NCBI RefSeq assembly: GCF_011751865.2
Contig: NZ_CP061770.1
Span: 620,001 to 684,000, forward strand
DNA from: Salinibacterium sp. ZJ70
GTDB lineage: Bacteria > Actinomycetota > Actinomycetes > Actinomycetales > Microbacteriaceae
DNA length: 64,000 nt
Direction: 5' to 3'
Position numbers and translations under genes: made by a program. The notes under the pieces were generated by a model. The model was not told the DNA's origin. It ran no database searches and saw only the letters and a list, made by a program, of their open reading frames with translations. This document shows, in pieces, positions 27,095-34,869 of the stretch (position 1 is the first letter of the stretch; each line of letters opens with the position of its first letter).

Positions 27095-27119
27095 TCACCG
27101 CACCCCATGGGTGCGGTGA
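27095..27119 (+). terminator. Hairpin terminator after the SDR gene
   Basis: TCACCGCACCC (27095-27105) and GGGTGCGGTGA (27109-27119) form a perfect 11-bp stem with a 3-nt loop 4 nt past the stop codon. It may also serve the convergent MarR gene. Confidence 0.75.
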
Positions 27120-27183
27120 CGAGCGAGGGCGGTGGGATCCCTGCCCCCGTCCTCGCTCTTCCACGTTGTCGGACGAGAGGGGC

Positions 27184-27675
27184 TCAGTCGAAGTCGAGGC
27201 TGAGCTTGCGCAGCAGAGCCGCGAGCTTCACCTGCTCGGATGCGGGCAGCGCTCCCAGCAGCTCCGCCTCGCGGGCCACGAGCTCGCGGATCGCCTTGTC
27301 GACGGCCTCGCGCCCCGCATCCGTCATCGCGACGAGCACACCGCGGCCATCGTGCGGGTCGGTGCCTCGCTCCACGAAGCCGCGCTCGACGAGACGGTCG
27401 ATGCGGTTCGTCATGGTGCCGCTCGAGACGAGCGTCTGCTGCAGGAGCGCCTTCGGACTCGACTGGTAGGGCGCGCCCGCGCGCCGGAGGGCGGCGAGCA
27501 CGTCGAACTCCCACGGCTCCAGGCCCGAGTTCTCGAACGCGTCGCGGCGCGCCCGGTCGAGGTGCTTCGACAGTCGCGCGACGCGCGACAGCACCTGCAG
27601 GGGCGAGAAGTCGAGATCCGGATGCGCGCGCTCCCACGCGGCGACGATCCGGTCGACCTCGTCGTTATCGGGCAT
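27184..27675 (-). CDS. MarR-family transcriptional regulator
   Basis: 163 aa. The winged-helix core is clear: the recognition segment SPKALLQQTLVSSGTMTNRIDRLVERGFVER followed by the wing PHDGRGVLVAMTDAGREAVD; flanking helices at both ends form the dimer interface. The ATG at 27675 was preferred to an upstream GTG because GATAAT sits exactly 6 nt before it on the coding strand, a strong -10 for a leaderless start, and the residues before it look non-conserved. It is divergent from the nucleoside hydrolase gene with 80 nt between starts, so it may regulate it, though MarR proteins of this size often respond to phenolic compounds or oxidants. Confidence 0.9.
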   Translation of the reverse strand: MPDNDEVDRIVAAWERAHPDLDFSPLQVLSRVARLSKHLDRARRDAFENSGLEPWEFDVLAALRRAGAPYQSSPKALLQQTLVSSGTMTNRIDRLVERGFVERGTDPHDGRGVLVAMTDAGREAVDKAIRELVAREAELLGALPASEQVKLAALLRKLSLDFD

Positions 27676-27755
27676 TGCTCCATTATCGCGCGGCGGGGCG
27701 GGTGCCGTCACGGATGACGCGCGGGCGGGGTGATCACGTCCGGCAGGATGGTGCC

Positions 27756-28709
27756 ATGGCTCTCCCGATCATCCTCGATGTCGACACCGGCACTGATGAC
27801 GCCCTCGCCCTGCTGTTCGCCGCGCTGCACCCCGAGCTCGACCTCCTCGGCGTGAGCTGCGTGGGCGGCAACACGAGCCTGCCGAACGTCGTCGAGAACA
27901 CGCTGCGGGTGCTGGCACTCGCGGGTGCGCACCATGTGCCGGTCGCGGCGGGGGCGACGCGCCCGCTCATCGAGCCAGCGCGCGACGCGAGCTACGTGCA
28001 CGGATCGAATGGTCTCGCCGACATCGTGCTGCCGGAGGCGAACCGCACCGCCGAGAAGGAGGGTGCGATCGAGTTCCTGCGCCGCACGATCCTCGGCCAC
28101 CCCGAGAAGGTCACCCTCGTGGCCCTCGCCCCGCAGACCAACCTCGCCCTCCTGCTGCGTGCGTATCCGGAGGTCGCCCACAACATCGAGCGCATCGTCT
28201 TCATGGGCGGTTCCGCGAGCGTCGGCAACGCGACCGCGGTCGCCGAGTTCAACGTGTGGCACGACCCGGAGGCCGCGGCGATCGTGCTCGACTCCGACGT
28301 GCCGCTCTACATGTACGGCCTCGATGTGTTCAACCATGTGGCCGTGCCGGAGGCGACCGCCGAGGCGCTCGCCGCATCCGAGAACCCGGTTGCCCGACTC
28401 GTGGCCGGCCTCCTGCTGCACCCCATCGTCGGCCCTGACGGCCCCGAGCCGTACCTCGGATGGATCGGCGACGCGGGCGCCGTGTGCAGCCTCGTGATCC
28501 CCGACGCCCTCGGCGTCGAGCGTCTGCCGGTGAAGGTGGAGCTCGCCGGATACGGACGCGGCGCAACGCTCGTCGACCGCCGCGCGATCCCCGGCGAGGA
28601 CATGATCCACGGCCTCGCCGACGTGTGGACGCCCGTGGATGTGGCCCTCACGGTCGACGAGGACCGCATGGCCGAGCTCTTCCTCGACACGGTCGCGCCC
28701 GGTCGCTGA
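27756..28709 (+). CDS. Nucleoside hydrolase (IunH type)
   Basis: 317 aa. It cleaves the N-glycosidic bond of ribonucleosides for salvage. The calcium-binding signature DVDTGTDDA is at residues 8-16, and the other conserved positions are visible: VGGNTSLPNVVENTL, VHGSNGLADIVLP, a Thr/Val carbonyl ligand region (VTLVALAPQTNLALLL), FMGGSASVGNATAVAEFNVWHDPEAA, and the late active-site His-Asp region (GLDVFNHVAVPEAT; YLGWIGDAGAVC). No signal peptide, so cytosolic. Pyrimidine versus purine preference cannot be read reliably. The ATG at 27756 follows CAGGATGGTGCC, a modest SD. It lies between the MarR gene and tRNA-Gln. Confidence 0.93.
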   Translation: MALPIILDVDTGTDDALALLFAALHPELDLLGVSCVGGNTSLPNVVENTLRVLALAGAHHVPVAAGATRPLIEPARDASYVHGSNGLADIVLPEANRTAEKEGAIEFLRRTILGHPEKVTLVALAPQTNLALLLRAYPEVAHNIERIVFMGGSASVGNATAVAEFNVWHDPEAAAIVLDSDVPLYMYGLDVFNHVAVPEATAEALAASENPVARLVAGLLLHPIVGPDGPEPYLGWIGDAGAVCSLVIPDALGVERLPVKVELAGYGRGATLVDRRAIPGEDMIHGLADVWTPVDVALTVDEDRMAELFLDTVAPGR

Positions 28710-28787
28710 ACCTCGAGCCGATCGGGGCTTCTCCGAGGCGGCCGCGCGGCCCGCCGCGTGGCAGACTTATCACGCGCTCCGGCGCGT

Positions 28788-28859
28788 TCCGCCTTGGTGT
28801 AATGGCAGCACGACGGTCTTTGGATCCGTTAAGTCCAGGTTCGAGTCCTGGGGGCGGAG
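28788..28859 (+). tRNA. tRNA-Gln (anticodon TTG)
   Basis: A 72-nt cloverleaf folds cleanly: acceptor stem TCCGCCT/GGGCGGA, D-arm with GTGTAATGGCAGCAC, anticodon loop CTTTGGA (anticodon TTG), T-arm CCAGG-TTCGAGT-CCTGG and discriminator G. The anticodon stem ACGGT/TCCGT has a T-T mismatch next to the loop (positions 31:39). No CCA is encoded. Everything from here to about 47.4 kb is accessory DNA, so its 3' flank is a natural candidate integration point. Confidence 0.95.
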
Positions 28860-28941
28860 CTTCGAGGGATTCCCTGAACTGAGGCTCGCGGATTGTCGTA
28901 ACTGAAGGGGCCGGAAGACGGCTCTCTTCGCACTCGCACAG

Positions 28942-28989
28942 CGATGGCCCGGTATCCGATCGAGGTTTCGATCCGATACCGGGCCATCG
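28942..28989. terminator. Strong 15-bp hairpin downstream of tRNA-Gln
   Basis: CGATGGCCCGGTATC (28942-28956) pairs perfectly with 28975-28989; the 18-nt loop can form an inner GATCGA/TCGATC stem. It may end the tRNA transcript or the minus-strand transposase remnant that follows. Confidence 0.6.
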
Positions 28990-29006
28990 GTTGTGCGGCG
29001 ATCTGA

Positions 29007-29350
29007 CTATCGATGGGAACGCCCGTCGCGCTGCTTCTTGACACCGACGAGCACCTCTTCGCTCCTGCGGCGCGCGGCGCGACGGGGGCCCTTGCTGGTG
29101 TCAATGCCGTCTGCCGCCCGCAGGTGGTTGTTGATCTCTCGGATGTTGAGGGCGGTCGCGATCATCACGACGGCGAGGGTGTGGGCGGTGTAGCCGCGGG
29201 CTGGGCGCTTCATCGGGTCCTGAAGGTTCTCGTAGCCGGTGTGCTTCAGCTGACTGTTCTTGCGCTCCACGGTGCTGCGGAGGTTGTAGGCCCGCTGCCA
29301 CTCGGCGGTCTTGTATGCGCGCTCCTGCGCCACTGAATCGGCCTGACTAT
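29007..29350 (-). pseudogene. C-terminal remnant of a DDE transposase
   Basis: The minus-strand frame ends in a typical transposase C-terminus: the Glu-containing segment YNLRSTVERKNSQLKH, the basic linker PMKRPARGY, and a long final helix (TLAVVMIATALNIREINNHL) followed by an Arg/Lys tail. The Glu of TVERKNS matches the last acidic residue of a DDE catalytic triad. The first two acidic residues and the whole N-terminal half are absent. Upstream of about 29350 the frame runs into the neighbouring IS3-type remnant and loses similarity. It resembles transposases of the IS1182/ISL3-like actinobacterial group, but the family is uncertain. It is non-functional. Confidence 0.65.
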
Positions 29351-29355
29351 CGTTC

Positions 29356-29510
29356 CTATCGGGAACCTTGTCCGGCAAACGCCTGTTGGGCCGATTCGTG
29401 GCCAGCGAAGTACGCGTCCTCAACCTCGAGCGGGGTGCGCATGTCGAGCTCGCCGTGGAGGCGCTGGTTGTTCCACCACCACGCGTATTCGAGGGTCGCC
29501 AGCCGAACTT
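29356..29510 (-). pseudogene. IS3-family transposase (orfB) C-terminal remnant
   Basis: About 50 codons on the minus strand match the end of IS3-group integrase cores: LATLEYAWWWNNQRLHGELD, MRTPLEVEDAYFAGHESAQ, then a stop. The W-x-N-x-x-R-L-H signature follows the last catalytic Glu in intact proteins. The rest of orfB and all of orfA are missing. The remnant abuts the truncated PEP-mutase-like gene at about 29500-29515, so insertion of this IS probably removed that gene's 5' end. Confidence 0.7.
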
Positions 29511-29846
29511 GAAATCGAGATGTACTCACAGATTGTGGCTGCCGTCGACGGCTCCGTCGTGGGTATGGGCGGCCCGTGGTACAGCGGGTGCGCAACAGTC
29601 GAACAGCTTCGCGACACGGGTCTTGCGATCGTGCTTCTGCCGACGACGTCGTTCCAAGCGTCGCTGAACGCTATCGACCAGGTCTTGCGTGAAGTCGCTG
29701 CGGACGGGCACGCGCGGAAGTACTGCGAGGCCAATCCTGATGCTTTCCCGGGGGCGGGAGTGTACGAGGCGCTCGAGGTAGGGCGCTACATCGATATGGA
29801 TTCGCGCACGCGTGTAGCCGCGGCGACAGCGGAGGGGGAGAAATGA
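29511..29846 (+). pseudogene. Isocitrate lyase/PEP-mutase family protein, N-terminus deleted
   Basis: About 110 codons match only the C-terminal part of the PEP mutase/methylisocitrate lyase superfamily: the last barrel strand (AIVLLPTTSFQASLNAIDQVLREV) with the alternating hydrophobic/Ser pattern, then the helical tail carrying the swapped-helix region (KYCEANPDAFPGAGVYEAL). The metal- and substrate-binding half (the KxxKCGH loop and Asp triad) is gone, replaced by the IS3 remnant, so the product cannot be active. The stop overlaps the ATG of the following MFS gene by 4 nt, showing the two once formed an operon for uptake and cleavage of an organic acid (inference). Confidence 0.6.
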
Positions 29847-31353
29847 AGCAGCAGAAGGATCTCCGGGCGGCGCTCACGGTACGAGTAGACGAGCGAGCTC
29901 AAGTCAAGTTGGTTGCGGCGCAGGCTCGGCCGAAGGCGTACTGGTACGCGATGATCGCCGTCATCATCTTCTGTCAGAGCAGAGCTTTTTCGGCAATAAC
30001 ATGGTCGCGCCGATCCTTCCCGCGCTGGCTCAGCAGTACGAGACGACCGATATCGGATGGATGCTGACGTTCTACGCATTGGTGGGAGCGGTCCTGACGC
30101 CGCTCGTGGGAAAGCTCGCCGACGTCTATGGGAAGCGCCGCCTCACTATTGCTATCGCGCTCATCGCGTCCATCGGAACCGTGGTGAGTGCGTTCGCGCC
30201 GGACTACGCCACCATGCTGGTGGGACGCAGCCTGGCAGCCGTCGGCATCGCGCTCCTTCCCCTGAGCTACATGCTGATCAGGGACACCTTCCCCGAGAAG
30301 CTCATCGGTCCCGCGATCGGGATCTCCACTACGGGTGGTGGAATTTCCATCATCGTGGGGCCGTACCTTGCCGCATGGCTGGCGGAGACCTTCTACGTAG
30401 GAGCGATTTTCTGGTTCATCACCGCGATCACTGTCGTCGCGACTGTGCTGTTGGCGCTCTACTTCCCCGAGACGCCGCTGAGGGTGCGAGTGAAGCTGGA
30501 CATTCTCGGAATGCTCCTGATGGCGGCAGGCAGCGGGTCTCTGATGTTCGCCCTTTCGTTCGGGGCGCGTCTGGGCTGGCTCAGCCTTCCGGTGCTGGCG
30601 CTGACGGACGCGAGCGCGGTCACACTCAGCGCGTTCGTTTGGCGTCAAATGCGAATCGACTACCCGCTCATTGAACTTCGAGTGCTGGCATCTCGCGCAG
30701 TGGGCCCGATCGTACTAGCCGGAATTCTGACCATGGCGATGAACACGGTGCTCGGTTCTGTCCTTCCCACATTCCTTCAGACACCCACCGAAGCGTCCGG
30801 GGGGTGGGGTCTGGGGCTCTCCGCGACCGAGGCTGCGCTGGTGATGCTCCCCGGTGGCGCCGTAATCATTGCAACGGGATTCATCGTCGGGTTGACAGGC
30901 CGGAAGGTGGGCTACAAGCGCTATCACGTCATCGGGAGCGGGTTGATGGCGCTGGGCGCCTTGCTCGTGGCTTTCATCCACCCGGGGTCTCTCGTGATTG
31001 CGGGGATCTACGTGATCATGAAGCTGGGCAACCTGTGGACTCCTGCGAACGCGAATCTTCTGGCCTCTCGTCTACCGGAGGCGCAACGCGCAGTCGGTTC
31101 TGCCTCGGCCCAGACGACCTTCACCATCGGATCCCTGATCGCCGTTCAGATCGCATTCGCGCTCCTCGCTACGGGCGTCAACCCAGAGAATCCGACGCTT
31201 TATACCGAGAGCGCATGGACGACTGTGTTCTGCTTCTCAGGCGCACTCGGAGTTATTGCCGCGATCATCGCGGCCGTGATGATCCGCACATCCAGCAACC
31301 TGCTTGAAGACGCACGAAATGAGTCCGAACGCGGCGAGGGGTCGGGAAGCTAG
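29843..31353 (+). pseudogene. MFS drug/solute transporter broken by a 5-bp duplication near its N-terminus
   Basis: Translation from the ATG at 29843 gives a normal N-terminus and the start of helix 1 (KAYWYAMIAVIIFCQS), then leaves frame. The remainder continues from 29986 in another frame (FFGNNMVAPILPALAQQYET) to 31353 with eleven further helices, the MFS motif A (GKLADVYGKRRL) and motif C-like glycines (GISTTGGGISIIVGPYLAA). The sequence at the break reads CAGAGCAGAGC: deleting one CAGAG joins the two frames exactly, giving C-Q-S-F-F-G. So a 5-bp tandem duplication created the frameshift. An internal ATG at 30001 could still produce a 450-aa protein lacking helix 1, probably non-functional. 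It resembles DHA1/DHA2-like exporters or aromatic-acid carriers. Confidence 0.8.
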
Positions 31354-31366
31354 AGCACTCGGAACG

Positions 31367-31407
31367 AGCGACCCCAGTGTCCCCATTGCGGTGATGCTGG
31401 GGTCGCT
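31367..31407 (+). terminator. Hairpin terminator after the MFS pseudogene
   Basis: AGCGACCCCAG (31367-31377) and CTGGGGTCGCT (31397-31407) form a perfect 11-bp stem with a 19-nt loop, followed by TTTC. It lies 14 nt past the stop codon. Confidence 0.7.
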
Positions 31408-31580
31408 TTCAAGCCGGAGTGCGGCCCACCGCCCGGCGCCACCGATCCGACTGCCGGCGGCACGCTGCTAGCCACCGGCGTGAAAAGCTGACGGATCCTG
31501 TGATCGCGTTCAGGCTCCGAACGTAGCGTCGGTGCATCCCGCCACCCTCCATTCAGGCGGGCGACGAGGAGGTCAGTCCG

Positions 31581-32537
31581 ATGAAGGCATAGCAGTTCAC
31601 CGGTACCGGAGAGCCCTTGCAGCTGAATGAGGTCGACGAGCCCACTGCAGGGCCGGGCGAGGTCGTGGTGGATGTGAAGGCTACGGGCATCTGCCACTCG
31701 GATGTCAGCGCCCTCGACGATCCCGGCTGGATGGCGCTCTTTCAAAAGGGTCTTCCGCGCACGATGGGGCACGAGTCGGCTGGCGTCATCAGCCAGGTCG
31801 GCGAGGGCATGGAGCACTGAAAGGTCGGCGACCGTGTGGGCCTCGCCCCGGTGATGGCGGATGGCGACGCCCTCGGGTACGGCGCATGGGATGGCGGTTT
31901 CGCCCCGAAGGTGCGAGCAACCGACGACAACCTGGTGAAGCTTCCTGACGAGGTGTCGTTCTAGCTCGGCGCGATGGCGACGGACGCAGGCCTCACCGCG
32001 TATCACGCGATCATGGCGGTCGGCGGAGCGAAGGCCGGCATGAAGGTCGGTGTGATCGGCCTGGGCGGCCTCGGCTACACCGGCGCGCGCTGTGCCGCGC
32101 TCGCGGGGGCCGAAGTGTACGGCGCCGAGATCAACCCCGAGACGCGCGAGCTGGCCGACGAGATCGGTCTGGCGGGCGTCGCCGAGTCGATCGATGCGTT
32201 CGCCGACAAGGGCCTCGAGCTGGTCGTCGACTACGCGGGCTTCGGCACGACGACCGCGGCCGGAATCGAGGTGCTCGCAGAGTTCGGAACGTTCGCGCAG
32301 GTGGGGATGGGGCGCCTGGAGGCGACCATCAACACCTACCCGATCATCATCAACCAGCTCACCATCAAGGGCTCGAAGTCGGGTACCAAGGAAGACCTGG
32401 CGGGCATCTACGAGATCATGCGGAGCGGCAAGCTCAACCCGCCGATCAACCGCATCACGCACGCCGACATCCCTGAGGCGATCGACAAGCTCCGCGAAGG
32501 CGGAGTCGTCGGGCGCTTCATCGCCGTCTACGAGTAG
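31581..32537 (+). pseudogene. Zinc-type alcohol dehydrogenase copy with three in-frame stop codons
   Basis: The frame aligns end to end with the intact dehydrogenase at 51569-52525 without any indel, but has stops at codon 4 (TAG for Trp, 31590-31592), at 31818-31820 (TGA for Trp of DHWKVGD) and at 31962-31964 (TAG for Asp of VPFDLGA). Apart from these it is very similar; from 31974 to the end I count 18 amino-acid differences over 187 residues. Catalytic-site residues (GICHSDVS, GHESAG) and the cofactor loop GLGGLGYTGA survive. The decay is therefore recent and consists only of point changes. It belongs to the degenerate duplicate described under findings. Recoding is a remote alternative. 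Confidence 0.9.
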
Positions 32538-33010
32538 GAGTCATACCGCGCGACTCCCCGACAGTCGGGGTCGCTCGGGTCGAGAGAGGCGTGGTGATCA
32601 TGGTTCGCCACGCCCCACTTCCAGTAGCCCTGCGCATCGACCTGCGACGCGGGGAGTGCGTGCTCACGGCGGAGGTGCCGGCGCAGCGGCACCAGATCGG
32701 ATGACTCCCCGCCTAGCAAGACGAGGGCCGTGGCCGTGATCTGGAGTTCGCGTAGCCCGGCAGCGCGATCCATTTCGCGCTCGGCACCGGTGAACCAACG
32801 AAGGTCGAGGCCAGGCTGATCCGCGAATTGGTCGCGTGTGCCCTCATCCGCAACCGAGCACAACTCCAAGACTGCTGCGTCGTGTGCGGCCGCCTCGCTG
32901 ATCCAGCGTCGGAACGCGGGCAGCGCGGCGTGGTCGGCGACCAGCACCACCTGGTCCCACTGCTCCGGTGCGAGACGTGAACCTCGGGCCACCCCCCCCG
33001 GCAACCGGCA
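32528..33010 (-). pseudogene. Siderophore-interacting protein, C-terminal domain only
   Basis: About 150 residues match the C-terminal SIP (NAD(P)H-binding) domain of FAD-dependent ferric-siderophore reductases: APEQWDQVVLVADHAALPAF, the acidic VLELCSVADEG strand, LRWFTGAE, ALVLLGGESSDLVPLRRHLRREH and the terminal GYWKWGVANHDHH. The N-terminal FAD-binding barrel with its RxYT motif is absent, and the sequence upstream of about 33010 (an 8-C run and low-similarity residues) is not coding in this frame. It overlaps the 3' end of the dehydrogenase pseudogene by 10 nt. It is a decapitated gene, unlikely to work. Confidence 0.75.
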
Positions 33011-33187
33011 TTCCATGCTGCGCAGAGGCCGCCCACTCCGATGCGGCATTGGTGGTGCCGGAGCCGCCGGCGGCACGATGGCTCGATGAAGGTTGAGTGT
33101 CCCTAAGGTGCCCAGGGTAGCGACCCTCCCTTGTGGCGCGAGTGATGCGCCTCGCGTGCGCCACGGAGCGGGACCCCGAAGAGCTAG

Positions 33188-33202
33188 CAAGCAAACGCTT
33201 GG
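33188..33202. promoter_or_regulatory. Operator-like palindrome (site D) upstream of the atypical SDR gene
   Basis: CAAGCAAACGCTTGG is an imperfect dyad. Its complement CCAAGCGTTTGCTTG matches 13 of 15 positions of site A (CCTAGTGTTTGCTTG). TACCGT at 33208-33213 is a plausible -10 just downstream. Confidence 0.5.
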
Positions 33203-33250
33203 CCGAGTACCGTGGTGCGGTAGGGGTCTCGCGATTCAAGGGAGAAGTGG

Positions 33251-34252
33251 ATGTCAGAGTCGACACGTGGACGGCTGGGCGTGGATCGTTCCCTGCAGTT
33301 GGGGGCTTCAGGTCCGGTGACGCTCGTCGTGGGCGGAACCGGAATGGTGGGCAGCGCCATCGCCCGCCACCTGCACGAAGCGGGCCGTGATGTCGTCATC
33401 ATGGCCCGGCGGCCGGAGGGCCCCGACGATCCCCGTGCTGTTGCGCGCCTGAAGCGAATCGTGGGTGACTATCTCTCACCGCAGGCCATCGGCGACCAGC
33501 TCGACGGCATTGATTCGGTGGTGTTCGCGGCCGGTCATGACATTCGCCATGTGCCGGCGGATGTAGACACGCTCGAGCTCTGGGAGCGCGTGCAGGGCGC
33601 GGCGGTGCCTGCATTCGCTCGGGTGGCGCGTGATGCCGGAGTCTCACGATTCGTGCAGATCGGCAGCTACTACCACCAGGCGCGCCCGGAGCTCAGGAAG
33701 CTGGTTCCCTACGTCGAAGGTCGGGCGCGAGCTGACGAGCGAACGCGTGAGCTGAGCACCGACCGGTTTGCGGCGATCACCCTCAACCCGCCTTCCATCG
33801 TGGGCGTGGTGCCTGGTCGTGCCGCGCGGCGCTTCGCGCGACTCATCTCGGCGTTGCGCGGCGAAGGTGGTGCGTCGGTGGTGGCGCCGCCGGGTGGCAC
33901 GAACTATATGACGGCTGACGCTGTTGCGCAAGCCACGCTCGGCGCACTCGAGCAGGGAGAATCCGGGCGGGCCTACCTCATCGGGGATGAGAACCTCACC
34001 TACCGCGAGTACTTTCAGCGTTTCGCTGACGCTGCCCGTTCGGCGGTACGGGTGGAGGAGCACGACGAGGATTCTCGGTGGCAACCTGACCGCTTCATCG
34101 TCCAGGGGCGTGGGCAGCGGATCGCCTACGAGCCGGCGTCCGGGGATGTGGACCTTCTCGGGTATCAGCGAGGTGGCCTCGATCAGGCGCTAGAGACAGT
34201 TGTGCGGTTGTCGGACGAGGCGGTTCGCGAAGCCGCGCAGTCGCAGTCGTGA
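33251..34252 (+). CDS. Atypical SDR / NmrA-like NAD(P)-binding protein
   Basis: 333 aa. The N-terminal Rossmann motif is TLVVGGTGMVGSAIARHL (about residues 23-40), of the TGxxGxxG atypical-SDR kind, with an Arg pair after strand 2 (IMARRPEG) favouring NADP(H). The expected SDR Tyr lies in QIGSYYHQARPE, but the classical YxxxK is not clean (YYHQARPELRK). The C-terminal half (NYMTADAVAQATLGALEQGESGRAYLIGDENLTYREYFQRFADAA) is the epimerase/nucleoside-diphosphate-sugar-like substrate domain. GGGAGA gives a good SD. It overlaps the SnoaL-like gene by 4 nt (GTGA). Lying under operator D, it is taken as the first gene of the catabolic cluster; a reductase acting on a cyclic or terpenoid-like ketone is only a guess. 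Confidence 0.75.
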   Translation: MSESTRGRLGVDRSLQLGASGPVTLVVGGTGMVGSAIARHLHEAGRDVVIMARRPEGPDDPRAVARLKRIVGDYLSPQAIGDQLDGIDSVVFAAGHDIRHVPADVDTLELWERVQGAAVPAFARVARDAGVSRFVQIGSYYHQARPELRKLVPYVEGRARADERTRELSTDRFAAITLNPPSIVGVVPGRAARRFARLISALRGEGGASVVAPPGGTNYMTADAVAQATLGALEQGESGRAYLIGDENLTYREYFQRFADAARSAVRVEEHDEDSRWQPDRFIVQGRGQRIAYEPASGDVDLLGYQRGGLDQALETVVRLSDEAVREAAQSQS

Positions 34253-34740
34253 CGTTTGGGGGGTGGCGCCGCGGCGCTCGCTCCGCGATCGAGCAGTTGG
34301 TTGTCAACTACGCGCGGTGCGCGGATGATCGGCGCGGCCGCGATCTAGCTGCCCTGTTCACCGAGGGTGGCGAGCTCGAGATTGTGCGCGCAGGGCGTTC
34401 TGATGTGCCTGAGGTGCATCGCGGGCGGGTGGCAATCGTGGATGCCATCGGGGCGCTGGACGTGTTTCGCGACACGCTCCACCATGTGGCGGCACCGTGG
34501 GTTGAGGTGGAGTCGCGGCGGCGGGCGCGCGCGCGTACGTCGTGTCTGGCCTATCACCACTCTGTTCGTGACGGCGCTCAGGAGCTGCTGCTCATGGGGA
34601 TCTCGTACGACGATGTGCTGGTGCGTTCTGCCGGTGAGTGGAAGTTTGAGCGGCGCGCGTTGCACGTGTTGTGGGTGGATCGGCGCGCGCTGGGCGCGGC
34701 GCGCGCTGACTCCTCGCGCGATGCGCGCGGAACAGATTGA
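34249..34740 (+). CDS. SnoaL-like (NTF2-fold) protein
   Basis: 163 aa. The sequence fits the SnoaL_4/NTF2 plan: N-terminal helix (RSAIEQLVVNYARCADDRRGRDLAALFT), a short strand carrying GGELEIVRAG, a middle helix, and curved strands with a conserved His pattern (TLHHVAAPWVEVES; SCLAYHHSVRDGAQELLLMGISYDDVLVR; WKFERRALHVLWV). Members catalyse isomerisation, dehydration or ring hydrolysis, often with a His/Asp pair; here the Asp of NYARCADD and His-His of TLHHVA are candidates. The GTG start overlaps the upstream SDR stop. The C-terminal 20 residues (RRALGAARADSSRDARGTD) look unstructured. A ketosteroid-isomerase-like or hydratase step in the same pathway is plausible but unproven. Confidence 0.75.
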   Translation: MTFGGWRRGARSAIEQLVVNYARCADDRRGRDLAALFTEGGELEIVRAGRSDVPEVHRGRVAIVDAIGALDVFRDTLHHVAAPWVEVESRRRARARTSCLAYHHSVRDGAQELLLMGISYDDVLVRSAGEWKFERRALHVLWVDRRALGAARADSSRDARGTD

Positions 34741-34767
34741 CGAGTCATCTCGGAAGCCCTAGCATCC

Positions 34768-34786
34768 AACCTAGTGTTTGCTTGGT
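34768..34786. promoter_or_regulatory. Operator-like site A upstream of the ABC transporter operon
   Basis: AACCTAGTGTTTGCTTGGT lies 84 nt before the binding-protein start. It matches sites B and C at the fixed positions AACCTAG, TTG and GGT. TAGTGT inside it could be a -10 box. Its dyad character (AACC..GGT) resembles TetR-family operators. Confidence 0.6.
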
Positions 34787-34869
34787 ACCAGCGATGATGC
34801 CGGGACCAGTTCACCGACACCGGCGTTGGATGAGCCGACGCCGCCACTTGCACAGGAAAAGAGGCACAC

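Noticed and set aside
31974..32537. Functional short dehydrogenase starting at the ATG at 31974
   Set aside because: It would contain only the cofactor-binding half, without the catalytic zinc site, and matches the interior of a full-length paralogue.
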